Positions 27,968 to 41,850 of a DNA stretch of 64,000 nt are shown piece by piece. This stretch comes from Ecdyonurus torrentis (lineage: Eukaryota > Arthropoda > Insecta > Ephemeroptera > Heptageniidae). The DNA lies in assembly GCA_949318235.1 (NCBI GenBank), contig OX439127.1, forward strand, positions 32,670,373 to 32,734,372. The letters run 5' to 3'. The notes beneath the pieces are model-generated. The model was not told where the DNA came from and searched no databases. It was given only the letters and a program-made list of their open reading frames with translations. The position numbers and the translations under genes are program-made. Positions within the stretch are counted from its first letter, which is position 1; each line of letters starts with the position of its first letter.

Positions 27968-29347
27968 AAGTATACAATATAATTTATGACACTTCTTTGT
28001 TCAGTGGTCTTGTTCATAAGTTCATGCTCTACATTAAAATTTAATGTATTATATAATTATCAAGGGAAATAACCTAATTAGAAATTAGAAAATTTTATTG
28101 ACCGTTGGCAGTTAATAGTAACATATACAGTACCATGTAACAACAAACATTGATCTTGTCATATCTAATTTTAATACAACATACATCTAAATTACAAACA
28201 TAACATAAGATAAATAACATAATAGATAATGTATAATTAAATTAATGAAAATGTTCAACATGGACAAATTTTACAATCAAGATTTAATAGGTATAATTTT
28301 TTTTATTATTTGTTCTTTAAGTAACGATTAGAATGTCAGATTCATCAATTGTATTATTGACACACAAAAAAAGCCTCTAACTATTTACAGTATGTATGTA
28401 TAATAATATACAGCTGTATATTATATAACTCCAACTGTATACAGTAGTACGATGAAAGTAGATTTCAATTAGGACTTACGAGACTTGACTGTTCTCGTGT
28501 CTGTACTATATTTCTTTTGCTATCAATAAATCTTTATTATTAATACATTGATTATTTGACTATGTATTATAAAAACAATATGTGAAAATACTCATATAGA
28601 GTTTTCGTTAGAAGGCTCGTTATCTGTAAAAGTTAACAGCTGTAAAATCATATGAAATTTATTAAAACTACCCATGATAAAATTGTCAAAACCTGTGATC
28701 GGAATTTGTCGTTACATAATATTATACAGAGATGAGACAACTATTTTTTTTTTCAATTATTTGTTTATTGCTGTAAATAATGACTAGACCAACGCTTGTT
28801 GTTCATTTGTTACTATGAACTGCCTGGGTCAATAAAATTTATTAATTTTTATCACATAACGGAGAAAAATTATTAGAAATTAACATAGGGATTTATTGGC
28901 TTTAAAATGTTAAAAATATACAATCAGAGTGTGCAACGACGGTCACAACAGTCTCAGGTTGTGACAGTTAGAAGACAGCAAAGACCCTGAATATGACATT
29001 GATAACGATTCAACCTAATATTACTCCTCAACATTGCCTCTGCAATCCATAATTTTTACATGGTATTCTAAAATTTTACTTTGTCCTTTTTTGTCTTTTT
29101 TTTTTGTCTTTTTTTTTTTTTTTTTTTTTGCTAAGTTTAGTAAAATTAAGGGTTTTCTGGTTTAAATTATTTTGCTAGTACCTTAATGTCAGCCTTGATA
29201 GGCTTTTCAGTTGAAATCTATAATAGTAGTGTAATGCTTAATATAATATAATCAATATAATCATTTTTCTATTGTTTATGAAACAATTATAATCTAGGGG
29301 GGAAAAAGTCACAAAAGTATATTCTGCAGTTTCCTATGTATTTTCCC

Positions 29348-29449
<102 letters not shown>

Positions 29450-30543
29450 GGTTTCTCTTCTCCACATTTCTATTTGTATGGCATCCACTTTTATTGCCTT
29501 ACAATTTCTTATAATGTTATATAATACTCTTTGCAATCTATTGAATGTTGTGGGAATCAAACTCAATGATTATATTTAGTTGCTGAAGTTTCTTATAATC
29601 AACATACGTAAATATGACGTACAGTAAAATAAAATTTGTACTGCAAATATATAATTTTTAGAAAACATAAATAATAGACACCGTATATAATAAGTAATAC
29701 TTATGTAAGAACTATTGTAATATATTATTTTAAATAAATGATTTATATGTAGGTTTAAAATGACATTCAATTAAACGGAAATAAAAGTAAATTCCCCCCC
29801 TATTGTACAACCTACTAGAAGTGTATAATATAAAGCATAAATTATTAAATAATATATTATATTGTCATTTCATTTCAACCAACGAACATTTATTATTATT
29901 ATTTTGCATTTATCCATTTTATATTTTCTATAATATGAAAATGTTTTTCAATATCATATTATAGTATTTCAATGTTTCAATTATAACAAACATAATGATA
30001 AAAAAAAAAGTCTTTAATTAGTCGTGAGTGCTTTGTATTAATATAGGTATACTGAACAAAAATTATCATGTTGTAATATATGAGTTATTATTATTTACAT
30101 TTATGTTTTGTACATACATATGTATATCACATAAATTATATTTATTCAACGTAAAGCTAAAATAATATTTAAAAATATATATTGATCAAATTATTAGAAA
30201 ATTAAACAGTTGGAAGATTTTTTTTTTATTAATTTATTGTATGATAAATAAAACATACTAAAAAAAATGTATATTTATTTTATTTGTTAATTTTATTGTT
30301 AAAGTTAGGACTTTATTGATATTGATTTTTTTTTCTCAAACAAAATATTAAAGTTTTTAGTATTAATTTTTAGTCTTACCAAATACATTTTTTTTAAAGA
30401 AATTTTATTTTTTAAATTATGAACATATTATTGTGGTATACATTTATGTATGTCAAAGTAACGCTTCTAACAGTAAGGATATTTTTTCATTTGTGCTGTA
30501 TAAACTTTTATAATCCAGTTTTATGTAGGAATACTTGCGGTAA

Positions 30544-30757
<214 letters not shown>

Positions 30758-31831
30758 GTTATACATGTGTTAAAAGTTTTTAAAAACTTCGTCACACGTG
30801 GCTGCAGAAAAACAGAAAGACCTAATTTGCAGAAAATGTTTAGCTTTATTGCTATCAAGCTTCGTAGCTTTCATTAATATATAATTATATAAATTACTTT
30901 TATTTTTTATGTTTTCAATATAATACAAGGGATTAATAAGATTTATTTCATTCTAGTACCTACAAAATACAGAATATATCAAATACAGAATATGTATACG
31001 AAAATCATATAAATTGAGCACTAGCGTTTTAATATCAATGTTTTTATTTAAGAACAAAATTTAAAAATCAATCTATATTTCAATAACTTGTTCCATAAAT
31101 CAATCACACAGTTTATTGAAAAGGTAACTTAAAAAAAAAAAAATCTTCGTGACACAAGTTACAGGTAACATTTGAAATATATATGGTTATAAAATTTTCA
31201 AAAGTCAAAACTAAAAAATATAAATATATATAAAAAAAAAACATGATATTTTATTGACAAGTCATGGATAATATGAAATATGATCATGCAACAAAGAGAG
31301 ATGACAAAATAACAAAGAAACATGAGTTGACGTGAGCTTTATTGTCAAGTTACATGTGTTGAAAATTGATACACTGTATCTATCATAAAGGGACATCTTT
31401 CTTCGTTTCCACTTGTTTAAAAATTAATATAATAATATCTAAGGCGACAATTTGTATACGTATGTTATTAAATATAATTGGATTTTATTTTTGCAAAGAA
31501 GAAGAAACAAAAAAAGGTTTACATTTCACTTTTATTTTTTTTATTTATATTATTTTTTTAAACTTATAAAACTAACAGAACAAAAAATAAATCTCAGATA
31601 TTACTTTTAGTTGACTTTTCAATCTATCCTCGTTGACAGTAGTGAACAATCACAAAAATCATTCAGGTTTAACAATAATAATTAATAATATTAGTAAGAG
31701 GCGTTTTGACTTGTGAAAACTGCACTTACGAATCATTGAACACAACAATATTTTAAGAAAAATGCAAAAGCAAAATACTTTCATGGAAAGGAAACATTAT
31801 GTTTTCCATATTTTTTCTATATAAATATCAT

Positions 31832-32413
31832 AAGAGACAGGATTTATAGGTGAAAATTACGATTACGCCTGCAAGTTTGATAGTTAGGCTTTTTGCTTCT
31901 CAATCTTCCAAAAATTGCTACTTCACTGCCAAAAAGCTTATAGAAATCATATTTATACTCAACTCAAAAAACCTCAGTCGATGTAAATCGGGCATACCTA
32001 TAAAGTATCACCCATTGTCACATTTAAAGAGAAGGGGGCGGCTGGGCGATACCGTAAAAGGACGAACAGCAGGTAACTCGTTTTTTTTTTTTTAGTCCAG
32101 TATATTATGTAAACTCACAGTAGGTTCAGTAGGTCCATAAGAGGTTAGATGCTCCGGGAAAAGTTTTGGCCAAGATCGCGCAGCTTAAAGAAATTCACCA
32201 AAGATGTCATATCACCACTTGCAGTGACCTAATCAGTGACGTAACTGGTGAGCGGCATGGTATTGGATTAGAACCAAGCACAATCCATCGCAAAATGTAA
32301 TCGAATGCGCGCGTTTTGTGCTGCGCTTAAGCTCTTTATTATATGGACCTTGGTTGTCATGCAGGTAACTAACTTACCATTTTGCCGCCATTTTCACCTA
32401 AAAATCCGGTCTT
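31832..32413. mobile_element. TIR element of about 580 bp with AAGACCGGATTTTTAGG ends
   Basis: The left end AAGAGACAGGATTTATAGGT, GAAAAT and the right end, reverse-complemented AAGACCGGATTTTTAGGTGA, AAAT, form terminal inverted repeats. The interior is GC-richer than its surroundings. It has an open stretch at 31850-32095 that begins with GTG, has no recognisable domain and is probably not coding. A terminus of the same family, including the adjoining ACGATTACGCCTGCAAG, recurs at 53.05 kb. Confidence 0.55.
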
Positions 32414-33432
32414 TACCATAGTTATAATATTATTCAATGCAACAAGAAATAAAATTACTATCTAATGCCATTTAAATTGCAATGATATGGAACAGGTATT
32501 GGGTATTGATATACTCCAATAATACCTCATTTAATTTTACATAATTTTGCATGGAATAAATAAGCAAATAATTATAAAAACAAATAACACGTGCATATTT
32601 AATGCAGAAAAAAAAGGTTGCTTGTATAAAACTTACTCATTTAATTTCAATGAGTAGCGGGGATAATTTTTCTGTTTCCCAAACAACCATGTCAGTTGTC
32701 ATCAATTTTGACACCAAAAGAATTATGGTTGCACATATCTATAGGTCTATAAATATCTGTCTCCCATTTATCTTACTTTTTTAAATATATCATTAACAAA
32801 TATTAAAAAACTGTTGATGAACTGGAAGTTTATAAGTACGAATAAAAAAATATATATAATGCATAGATTAAAGATAAGTCACCATCTTTATTTTTTTTTT
32901 TTGAATAAATTCCATGTTGAAACGATTCTATTTCGAATCAAGTACCGTTTTCCGTTTACTTTGTGAAATATTTTTATGTTGATACCATGTATTTTTATGT
33001 TACATAAATAACGTATTACGACCATGTAATTGAATATGTATCAAATTAAAATCAAAAAGCTTCATACGAATTCCTAATACAAATATTCTCACTAGCCTAA
33101 AGCAATAAGGCAGCTTTTTCATTTGAACTCGGTACCACAGTAACTTTAAATTAAATGCGTAGTTGAAACTTAATGCTTTTATGACAACAATTTATATTGA
33201 TACATAAAACTATTTCACAGTGTTAAATAGTCATAAGATACATTTTCGTGTGAGTGAGTTATTATTTGGTTAAAACTTGTGTTGTGAACTATACTTAGAA
33301 AGTAGATAATACTGGGCGCGGTCTACAACACTAATTTCTCTTCAAGATTGTTGAAAAGAACATGTTTACCACCTTTTTCCTTCAACACATCCAACCAACA
33401 TCTTTTGTCATATAGCACTCACACGATGGCGC

Positions 33433-33483
<51 letters not shown>

Positions 33484-34027
33484 GAAAATAATAATAGTTT
33501 TAAATTTTCTTCTCTCTCTGTCTCTCTCTGTCTCTCTCTCTCTCTCCCATCCAGACTCATCGTTTCCTTGTTAGAAAAAAGTTTAATGTAAGTTATTGTA
33601 GTTGATATAATTTAATTTATTTTTTGTGTTGTGTGTGTGTGTATATATATATATAAAAAGAAAATTGTATATAAAATGAAATAATAAATAGAAAAAAATA
33701 GTAAACACGTAAGAAAATTAGTGAAATAAAAATAATAAGTTGAGTGGAGTTTAGAGGATTGCGTGTGTATATAAAATAATATTACGATAGCCATACACGT
33801 TACAATTACACTTCAGTGCTGTGTGCTTGCAAACGTCAGTAAGATCTCATTTGGCTTCGTTCTCATGTTTACAATTGAAGCAACTTTTTTACTGCAACAA
33901 AATATCATCTAATCACTTGAAGCTTCTTTTGTAAAGTCAACTCTACTCCTGACTTTAAATCAACATTGTCCGAACATATCAGATCAAAAAAATTACAAAG
34001 TTTATTTTATTGATATTATATACTCAC

Positions 34028-34136
34028 GATTGTGATAATATATTTTATCATTGAATTCCTTGCGCTAATTTTTAATATTATTCTTATATGAGAAAAGCAT
34101 GTGCTGAATTTAAATGGAAAATATATTATCACAATC
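34028..34136. mobile_element. Short AT-rich palindromic MITE, uninterrupted copy (109 bp)
   Basis: The ends GATTGTGATAATATATTTTA and, from the other side, GATTGTGATAATATATTTTC are followed by CATTGAATTC and CATTTAAATTC. The inner part (GCGCTAA, CATATAAG) is imperfectly symmetrical. It has the same termini as the outer element at 27.5 kb. No target duplication is obvious and there is no ORF. Confidence 0.65.
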
Positions 34137-34439
34137 CTTTGTACCACATTTTTTTTTCTCTCTTGTTTTTTTTTTTAAATTATTATTTTTTGCCGCACTC
34201 TTGAGGTATATAATATAATGTGTATATAAAAATTGTTGGCTTATAATTTATGAAAGTATTATAATATACACATAAAAAAAAGTATATAAAATACCTTAGA
34301 GAGTCCAAATTTCTTGTTATTTCTTGTTTTCTTGTTACCCATTAATTACATTCATCATTACTTTTAGCATACAATTACAGCACTTAGTAATTACTGAGAT
34401 TAAAATTTATTTTATGTAGAATAAATGTGTATGTATGTA

Positions 34440-34558
34440 CAGCTCTGGCCAAAAGTTCTCGAACGGAGCAGCGGCAGCCGCTGCGTTTTCTCATAAAATA
34501 ACATAGGGTGTATGCGGGTTGCCTGTGCAAATCGTTCGGGAACTTTTGGCCAGAGCTG
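34440..34558. mobile_element. Tc1/mariner-like MITE flanked by TA
   Basis: A 119-bp element with ends CAGCTCTGGCCAAAAGTTCT and, reverse-complemented, CAGCTCTGGCCAAAAGTTCC, continuing CGAACG on both sides. TA dinucleotides flank it (34438-34439 and 34559-34560). The GGCCAAAAGTT-CGAACG layout resembles Tc1-like termini. The centre (GCAGCGGCAGCCGCTGC) is a small GC-rich hairpin of its own. It has no transposase. Confidence 0.7.
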
Positions 34559-35137
34559 TACAGTATATGTGCGTGTGTGTGTGTATTATATATAAACCTA
34601 CAATAATTTGTTGAAAATATAAAAGATTTAGTTATGACAAAAAGGCAGATGAGATTTGGGACCAAGTTGAGAATACTTGGTACAGCATCTCCACAGAAAA
34701 TATATAAAAAAAAGTGAGTAAGAAAAGAAAATGTTTGAAATAAAAATGAATTATGAGAAGCTTTTCTTTTAGCTGTAGAGTTGGCAAAAGAGGTTAGCTC
34801 GACAAGACTCAAGGGACAACCACCTTATAAATCAACGTTTAAACAAAGCTGAATACCTAAAAGAAGTCAACTTTTTTTTTTCCTCTCTTTAAATTCTATA
34901 CTTGATATGTTTTTAAAAAATAAAAAAAAGTTTTTAAAATAATTAAACTTTATTTAAATTCTAATAGAAAAAGTTATGAAAGATTATATTACATCATATA
35001 ATATAGAATTCGTTGTTTTTAAATAAAAATGATTATTTAAATTAATTGAATTCAAAAATCACAATTTACATTTGGATTATTGATTATTATGTAAACTTAA
35101 TCTTTTGTCTATGAAGAAAAATAATTACGCAATAACT

Positions 35138-35605
35138 ATAGCTCAATTTCAGCAAAAGTTATTCATTACAACATAATTTATGCTATATGGCATACTAACT
35201 TTGCTGAAGCTTGTTCTGTAAAGTAAAGTAAATCTCAATAACAGTGATTGGCTGACAAACGAAATAAGACACATTCATTGGTTGATCTTTTTTATTGAGC
35301 CGATAAAAGTGAGTCGAAACTGAGACTGAAACTTTTTTTTTGGGAAGTTTCTTTCATTCTTATCAAGTTCAAAGTTCTAAAAGAAGAAATAACAATGATT
35401 GACCACATGTATAAACGTAGGAAACAGATAACGACGTCATATCCAGCTGTTTTTAACAAAGGAACATTTTCGAAGCTGGCTCAATATTTGTGTGTAGTTT
35501 ACAGAACGAGCTATAATAACATAAATACTATATTGCATAACATAAATATTTATTCTATTCCAAATTAGCATTATTTATGCTATATCATAAATTACATTAT
35601 ATTTT
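35138..35605. repeat. TATGCTATA-type dispersed repeat, copy 2
   Basis: ACTATAGCTCAATTTCAGCA and ACATAATTTATGCTATA resemble the 22.0-kb repeat. AGCTTGTTCTGTAAA and TTTACAGAACGAGCT form an inverted pair about 300 bp apart, suggesting a longer element. It is non-coding and its limits are uncertain. Confidence 0.3.
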
Positions 35606-36190
35606 ACTTCCGGAATGTTATCAAATAAACTTGTTAAAAAGTCATTCCTACGTATATAGAAAACGATTGTAAATATTTGTTTGATAATTTTAATGTTAAT
35701 CAATATGCCATGTTTATATTGTAACATTTGTTTTATTGTATGTATAGATATAGGCACTGTGATACAACATTTTATTATACTGTATTACCTTATATTACTA
35801 TATTATTTTCACCATGCATTTATATGGTGCATTGCATTAATTAAAGTCTCCATATCAATACGAAGTATTGTCAAGAGGCAATGGAATCAAATGTTATGTC
35901 GTATTTACTGTTCACTTCCAATGTATCGGTTAACTAGCCTTGGCAGTTTTATTTATTTATTTATTTTATTATTATAATTTTTTTTTAGGATCTGTAAAAT
36001 AAATTATATAACAGTATAACAATTATTGAATAATTTAAATTTAAGTTAATATTTGAAAATGTTTTAGATTGTACATGATAATAACTCTTTATCAATCGAT
36101 AGTGATTTCATGAAACATATTTAAACTTCAAAGGAGATTCTAAAAGTTTTGTATATAATACTAGACCGTGTAATGGAGAGCCATATGTAA

Positions 36191-36331
36191 CACCTAAATA
36201 ATGTGAATAGATTTGATGAAAGAACTCGTAAAATTTTGTTACTAAAACTTTGGAATGAACTTTCAAATCATTTGAGAGATTCAGCTGATAACAAAGAAGT
36301 AAAAAATAAATGTGTGCACAAATCACTTTAA
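36191..36331 (+). pseudogene. Possible C-terminal end of a LINE ORF2 (reverse transcriptase) relic
   Basis: After an in-frame stop at 36188-36190, a frame of 46 codons ends at TAA 36329-36331. It contains RFDERTRKI followed by KLWNELSNHLRDS and a lysine-rich end. The pattern (K/N)LWN-x-LP-x-H-(L/I/V)R-x-S near the stop is common at the C-terminus of jockey/RTE/CR1-type LINE proteins, and an A-rich stretch follows the stop, as expected for a LINE 3' end. No RT palm motif is visible upstream, so at most the last 45 residues of the protein survive. The match rests on a short motif remembered from the family, and chance is a real alternative. Confidence 0.38.
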
Positions 36332-37441
36332 AAGTGTTTAAAAAAAAGAAAAAAGAAGTAAATATTATGTTTTATTTTGGTTATGAAGAAATTTTAATTT
36401 ATAACTATAAAAAGAGAGAACTATAATAATTATTTTTACAAAAACCTGTATTAAAATATTTAAAAAAATGGGGATTGCATACAATCACAAAATTATGTAA
36501 TAGAATAAATAAAAATCATTTTAATGTTTAAAAAATTATGTTTTATACTGTTAATTTTTATTTTAAGTGATAAGAAAAATTAAAAAATGAATGAAAAATT
36601 ATTTTATCGGGTATTCGCCCCAGCCGACCAGATCCAAATGTGGATCTTGGCTGGATGAAAAATGTACTCAAAATGCAACTTAAAATTAAAAAAAAAAAAA
36701 AAAGAACAGTTAATAATTTAAAAAAAAGCTACCCTTGTCTTACAAAGGTAATGCATACCTACACTCTATTTAAACTTTATATCCTACTGACTGGTAGAGG
36801 GTACCCCTACCCTACCGTACTTAGTATACCCTTTTTTTTATTATTATTTTTTTTTTAGTTTCTCGTTTCATGAAGCTGCATGTTATGATTTTTTTTTTTT
36901 ATATTACCTCTCTATCTCTCATTTCTCATCATATCTTTTTGTATTTGAAAGAGATATCGGACTCGAGTTTTCACGTGAATTTTATAGTAAATTTAAATGA
37001 GTAAATTGAAATGTGATAGATATTATAAAAATATAATGAACAATGCATCATATTCTAAACAATAGACTAGATAAAGAGATAGAGAGAAACGATAATAATA
37101 ATTAAAATTAACTTCGCATATTTTGCTGTTTTTCTATAAAATGAAATGAATAGAAATTCAATACTCATCAAATTTAACCAAAGGTTTATATATATTTTTA
37201 TACTTTATTATGTTTCAAAATGCTGGGATTCAAATATCATCAGTGTTATTATTTAATTGTTAAAACAAATTGAAACCTAATAATTAACATTATCATCAAT
37301 ATAAAAATAAATTTAGGATTATATGAGTTGATAGTAATAAAACACTTCATATGTTTAACTTTCATGTGAAATTATTGTCATGATAAAACAACGCTTGTTT
37401 CATGAATTTCATTTCTGTGTGTTTCATAATTTCAATAACTG

Positions 37442-37445
<4 letters not shown>

Positions 37446-37501
<56 letters not shown>
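37446..37501. repeat. (AT)n microsatellite
   Basis: 56 bp of AT repeat. Confidence 0.95.
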
Positions 37502-37505
<4 letters not shown>

Positions 37506-38289
37506 AATATATTTCTTTAAAATATATATTAATTATTATTATTATAAGATATCTTCAATAATTACTCTCTCTCTCTTTTCAGGGCTTATTTGCTGTATTT
37601 CTCTTGTTCTCCCTTTCCACTTTCAATTCGCTCCCTTTATTATAACATTTAGTTTAGATGTTTTCTATTTTTTCAGCCACTATAATCAAAATTATTGTAC
37701 TAGAATTCAAACTTTTTGTGTTAGGTGTGAATCATGATATATTTGTCATGCGTGAACCTCAACTGTGTGGGACCTTTGCATTCTTGAATAAATACGGTTA
37801 TTTTATTATTTTCACTAAATATTTAATTACTCCTCCATTTTAAACCTATGTATATAATGGAATTTATTTTATAGTTTAACCAAGGCATAATTATTTTTAA
37901 ATTCAATACAAAATCAAGTTATATGAAAAGAAGATTCATGTTGTTATTGTATATATTATTGATATTATGTCTATTGTTATTTTAAAGAAATTAATTTATC
38001 ATAATTAGAGTTTGAGTGAATGGATGTATTTATTTTTAATTTTATCCAAGCACGAAGTGAGGTTTAGATAGACATTTGCCTTTCTCTTCAGTATTCGTTA
38101 ATCCACAGACCTCTTCAACTGCTCCCTACAATTCAGTACAGACTTTATGAACAAGTATCGATTTTGTTTTACTTACTTAGTGAAACATGTCAAAAAATAG
38201 GTTCTTTGATGAATTTTTATCTCAATTAAAAAGTTTATTTACAAGAGTTTACTCACCTACATGAATGACCTTCATAGCATGGTACTCAT

Positions 38290-38325
<36 letters not shown>

Positions 38326-38495
38326 AACTACAAAGTTAAGCTAAAGCAATGTGCTTTTTAAAGTTCATCATTAGGCACAGCACAGCGAAAGCTTAATCGG
38401 AAAACGAGGTCTTTTTTTTTTTTGTAAATATATATGCCCATCAAAATTAAAATCCTTGCCATCCAACCAACAAAATCATTCACTATAGTGAATAG

Positions 38496-38501
<6 letters not shown>

Positions 38502-38588
<87 letters not shown>
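38502..38588. repeat. (AT)n microsatellite
   Basis: About 87 bp, uninterrupted. Confidence 0.96.
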
Positions 38589-38593
<5 letters not shown>

Positions 38594-39130
38594 CCCCTCT
38601 ATTTATAAATAAATACGTCCAATCATACGCTCAATACTCATTATGAACTCGTCAGCATTTTATACAAATACATTTACTCACCATTTGATTCAGCTTTATT
38701 TTTTATTATTATGGGCTTGGTTTTAGTATTATTATTTTCACTATTTTGTTTCTACTGTTATTTATATATAATTATTATTATACAGAAGCACTATATTATA
38801 GTCTGTGGATAGCTTTTATGCGTGTGACACAAGCAGAAAGCTTTATTCTCTCTCTTTCTAATTGCAAGGTTTTCCTCGCGCTCCCTAATGGAGCAGCAAG
38901 TGTGCGGTGGTTGCGATGTTTTGTTGGCAGCTGGGATTGACGGTCGTGACCAACTCAAGTACCTAAATTATTCACCATTTTTAGTCGAAATAAAACACTC
39001 TAATTGAAGTTAATTCAGCTACTTTATTAGAAATTTTATTCAAAATAAAAGGTAATAAATAATAACCGTTGCAAAAATTATATGTATGTGTATCAAAAAA
39101 TTTACACCATGTATATAAATGTTAAAAACA

Positions 39131-39210
39131 AACTCAATTCACAGTTTTATACAGTAATTCATAGCTATGTCAACACACTGAAAAACACGTAAACATTTTC
39201 GAATGCTACT
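39131..39210 (-). pseudogene. Diverged Penelope-like element 3'-terminal relic
   Basis: Read on the plus strand, ACTCAATTCACAGTTTT (39132-39148), CATAGCTATGT (39160-39170), CAACACAC and CATTTTCGAATGC appear in the same order and similar spacing as ACTCAATTCACAGTTTTT, CATAGCTATGT, TCACACAC and CGTTTTCGAGGGC in the left PLE arm (61538-61612). The shared blocks cover the element's 3' region and the GAAA side of the hammerhead-like motif. No coding sequence remains recognisable beyond it. This appears to be an older insertion of a related PLE. How far it extends on either side is unclear. Confidence 0.55.
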
Positions 39211-40279
39211 GCATCCTTGATTACACGTATACATGGTCTAAAATATTTTTATGTGTTTAAACCGTCTTCAAAAACTAACGAGAGTTACAGCCCTTTGTTT
39301 TAACGTAAGACAAGACGTTTAAATCATTTACAATATATATATATATATATTATATGAACAAAACATAAATCAAAGTCTTTAAAAAAGGTGGCATATAAAA
39401 CCAAATAAGGAATTATACTGCAGTATAACTATAACCAATATTCTTTACGAAAATAATGCATTTTAATAAATTTTATTTCAAATTGACAAATTATTTTACA
39501 ATATGAAAAATGGAAAAAAAGTACTTTCTTTAATAAATTATATAATACAGTAATTTACAAGAAGTCAAAATTAAAAAAAAAAATAATAATAATAATAAAA
39601 AAAAACAGTGAATATTTTCATTTATTGTAATCGTATTATATAAAAAATAAATAAATACCACTTCATGTTATGAGAGGAATCCAAATTCTTGTAATGGAAG
39701 TTTTAAGGAACTAAAGTTATGCTTATATGCACTATTACTTTTCTATTGCAGAATATTTTCAACTTTATTCTTTTAAAAAAGAAAACGTTATAGAAATACG
39801 CAAATAATTAACATTTCAATATTAAATTTGCGGGACAAGGAATAGGGTAAAGACTATATAAAAAGTCCCTTATTTCACCAAAATATCATAATTTAATTCC
39901 TATTATCTATATATAATTTATATCCTATATCTAATTAAAAAAGTAAACAAATTGGCTACGGATAAACTATAATTGGTTCCTGAATATTCTTCCAAGGCAC
40001 AATTTTTTTCATGTTGATTATTGAATGACCTGCAAAAATATCTGTAAACTGATATCTGAACAGAACAGTAAAAAACAGGTTGATAAAAACATTACGAAAT
40101 GGTTTTTTATATATATTTATGCATAATGTGTGCATTATGATGTAAATGAATTTTATTTATAAACTTAAGTGCACTTATCATTAAAATATTTTTAAATGTA
40201 TAATAATAATAATAATAATAACTGTGTAATTGGTACTGTATTAACGTGTATTAACTAAAATTTCGAATAAGAAAATGAA

Positions 40280-40326
<47 letters not shown>

Positions 40327-40338
40327 TTATATATATAT

Positions 40339-40598
<260 letters not shown>

Positions 40599-41215
40599 CA
40601 TGAATAATATTATATACATGAACCATTGATAATGTCAAATATGGAAACTTTTCCGTGTTGTTTGTTGAAGAGCAATAAGTCTGTGTATGTGTACTATGTG
40701 TAGTGTGCTAGTGTGTACTGTATAAGTGTGCGTGTATGAGAGCAAGAGAGAAATGTATACTCACTTGTTTTTCTGTTTCTAGTAAAAACACATTATATAA
40801 CATTATCCAGATACAATATAGAAGGACTATGAGGTCTTCCTATATCCCTGCCTTTTGGTTACTTTTAGTTCAAATATATATCTAACTTCCTTCAAAGTAA
40901 TGCAAATATTATAAATTTTCACTTTCACGTAATATTGAAGCTTGGATAAACTTGGTATTGTCTGTGAGAGTTTAATTTCAAATAATATAAATACACGTAT
41001 TACAGTACAGTGCGTAAAGATAATAAAATGTTAAAAATAATAAAATTTGAAGAGAAGGAAGAGGGACGGGGGAAAAGTGTGAGAGAAAGAAAGAGAAAGC
41101 TTTATAGCAGATTTCAATTATCATAATGAAGTTGTGTACTTACTGTATAAACATTATTATGTTGCAATTTTATATGCGTTTATATGTGCTTTACGTATGA
41201 AATTACGTGATTAAA

Positions 41216-41218
<3 letters not shown>

Positions 41219-41273
<55 letters not shown>

Positions 41274-41286
41274 GTCTGTCTCTGTC
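41219..41286. repeat. (CT)n microsatellite with CTGT tail
   Basis: About 50 bp of CT repeat followed by three CTGT units. Confidence 0.95.
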
Positions 41287-41745
41287 TTATCGACCTGAGG
41301 AAAAGAAAAAAGAAAAAAAGAGGGGAACAAAAAGAAAACTTTATTTTTTTATATTTTAACTTTTTCTTTGAGTCTAATCTATTTTCTCGTCGTTCTGATG
41401 TAGAAGTCTTAAAAGTTGAATCTTTTACAATTACTGACGCAAAATAAAATGAACAACTGTCATCGTTTTATGAAAAAGAAAGAAAAAAAAATTATATTGT
41501 CACAAAAAAAAAAAAAAAAAAAAAGTTTATAACGAGAGCTGAGTTCTATAGAAAACAATAATTTTATAAAAATAATAATAATGACAAAATATATAATTTT
41601 TACAGCAATAAATGAGGTCAGAATATTCAGGTGATTTGACAAATCAATATTATTTCTGTGTTGATTAATAATATCTGTCTATTTCCATACTGTTATATTA
41701 TAGTTATTAAAAGTTGCACAAAAGCACAGTAATGAGTAATGACAT

Positions 41746-41850
<105 letters not shown>

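Larger units (their letters stand above)
32414..36190. other. AT-rich non-coding stretch with small elements
   Basis: Apart from the elements at 34.03, 34.44 and 35.1 kb, it holds poly-A, (TCTG/CT)n at 33508-33546 and short GT/AT arrays. An open minus-strand frame at 34384-34812 runs across the mariner-like MITE and is not a gene. Confidence 0.6.
36332..39130. other. AT-rich non-coding stretch with a GC-richer islet
   Basis: (AT)n and (CT)n arrays. At about 38862-39007 the composition rises, a CT-rich run ending TAATTGCAAG resembles a splice acceptor, and an ATG at 38888 opens 39 codons (stop ends 39007) with a CGGC motif. I recognise no family. Confidence 0.5.

Noticed and set aside
31850..32095. 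81-codon frame inside the 31.8-kb element
   Set aside because: It starts at GTG, ends in a poly-Phe run from poly-T, and has no recognisable motif.
34384..34812. 142-codon minus-strand frame
   Set aside because: It runs through the mariner-like MITE and AC repeats, has no recognisable domain, and is not a plausible gene.
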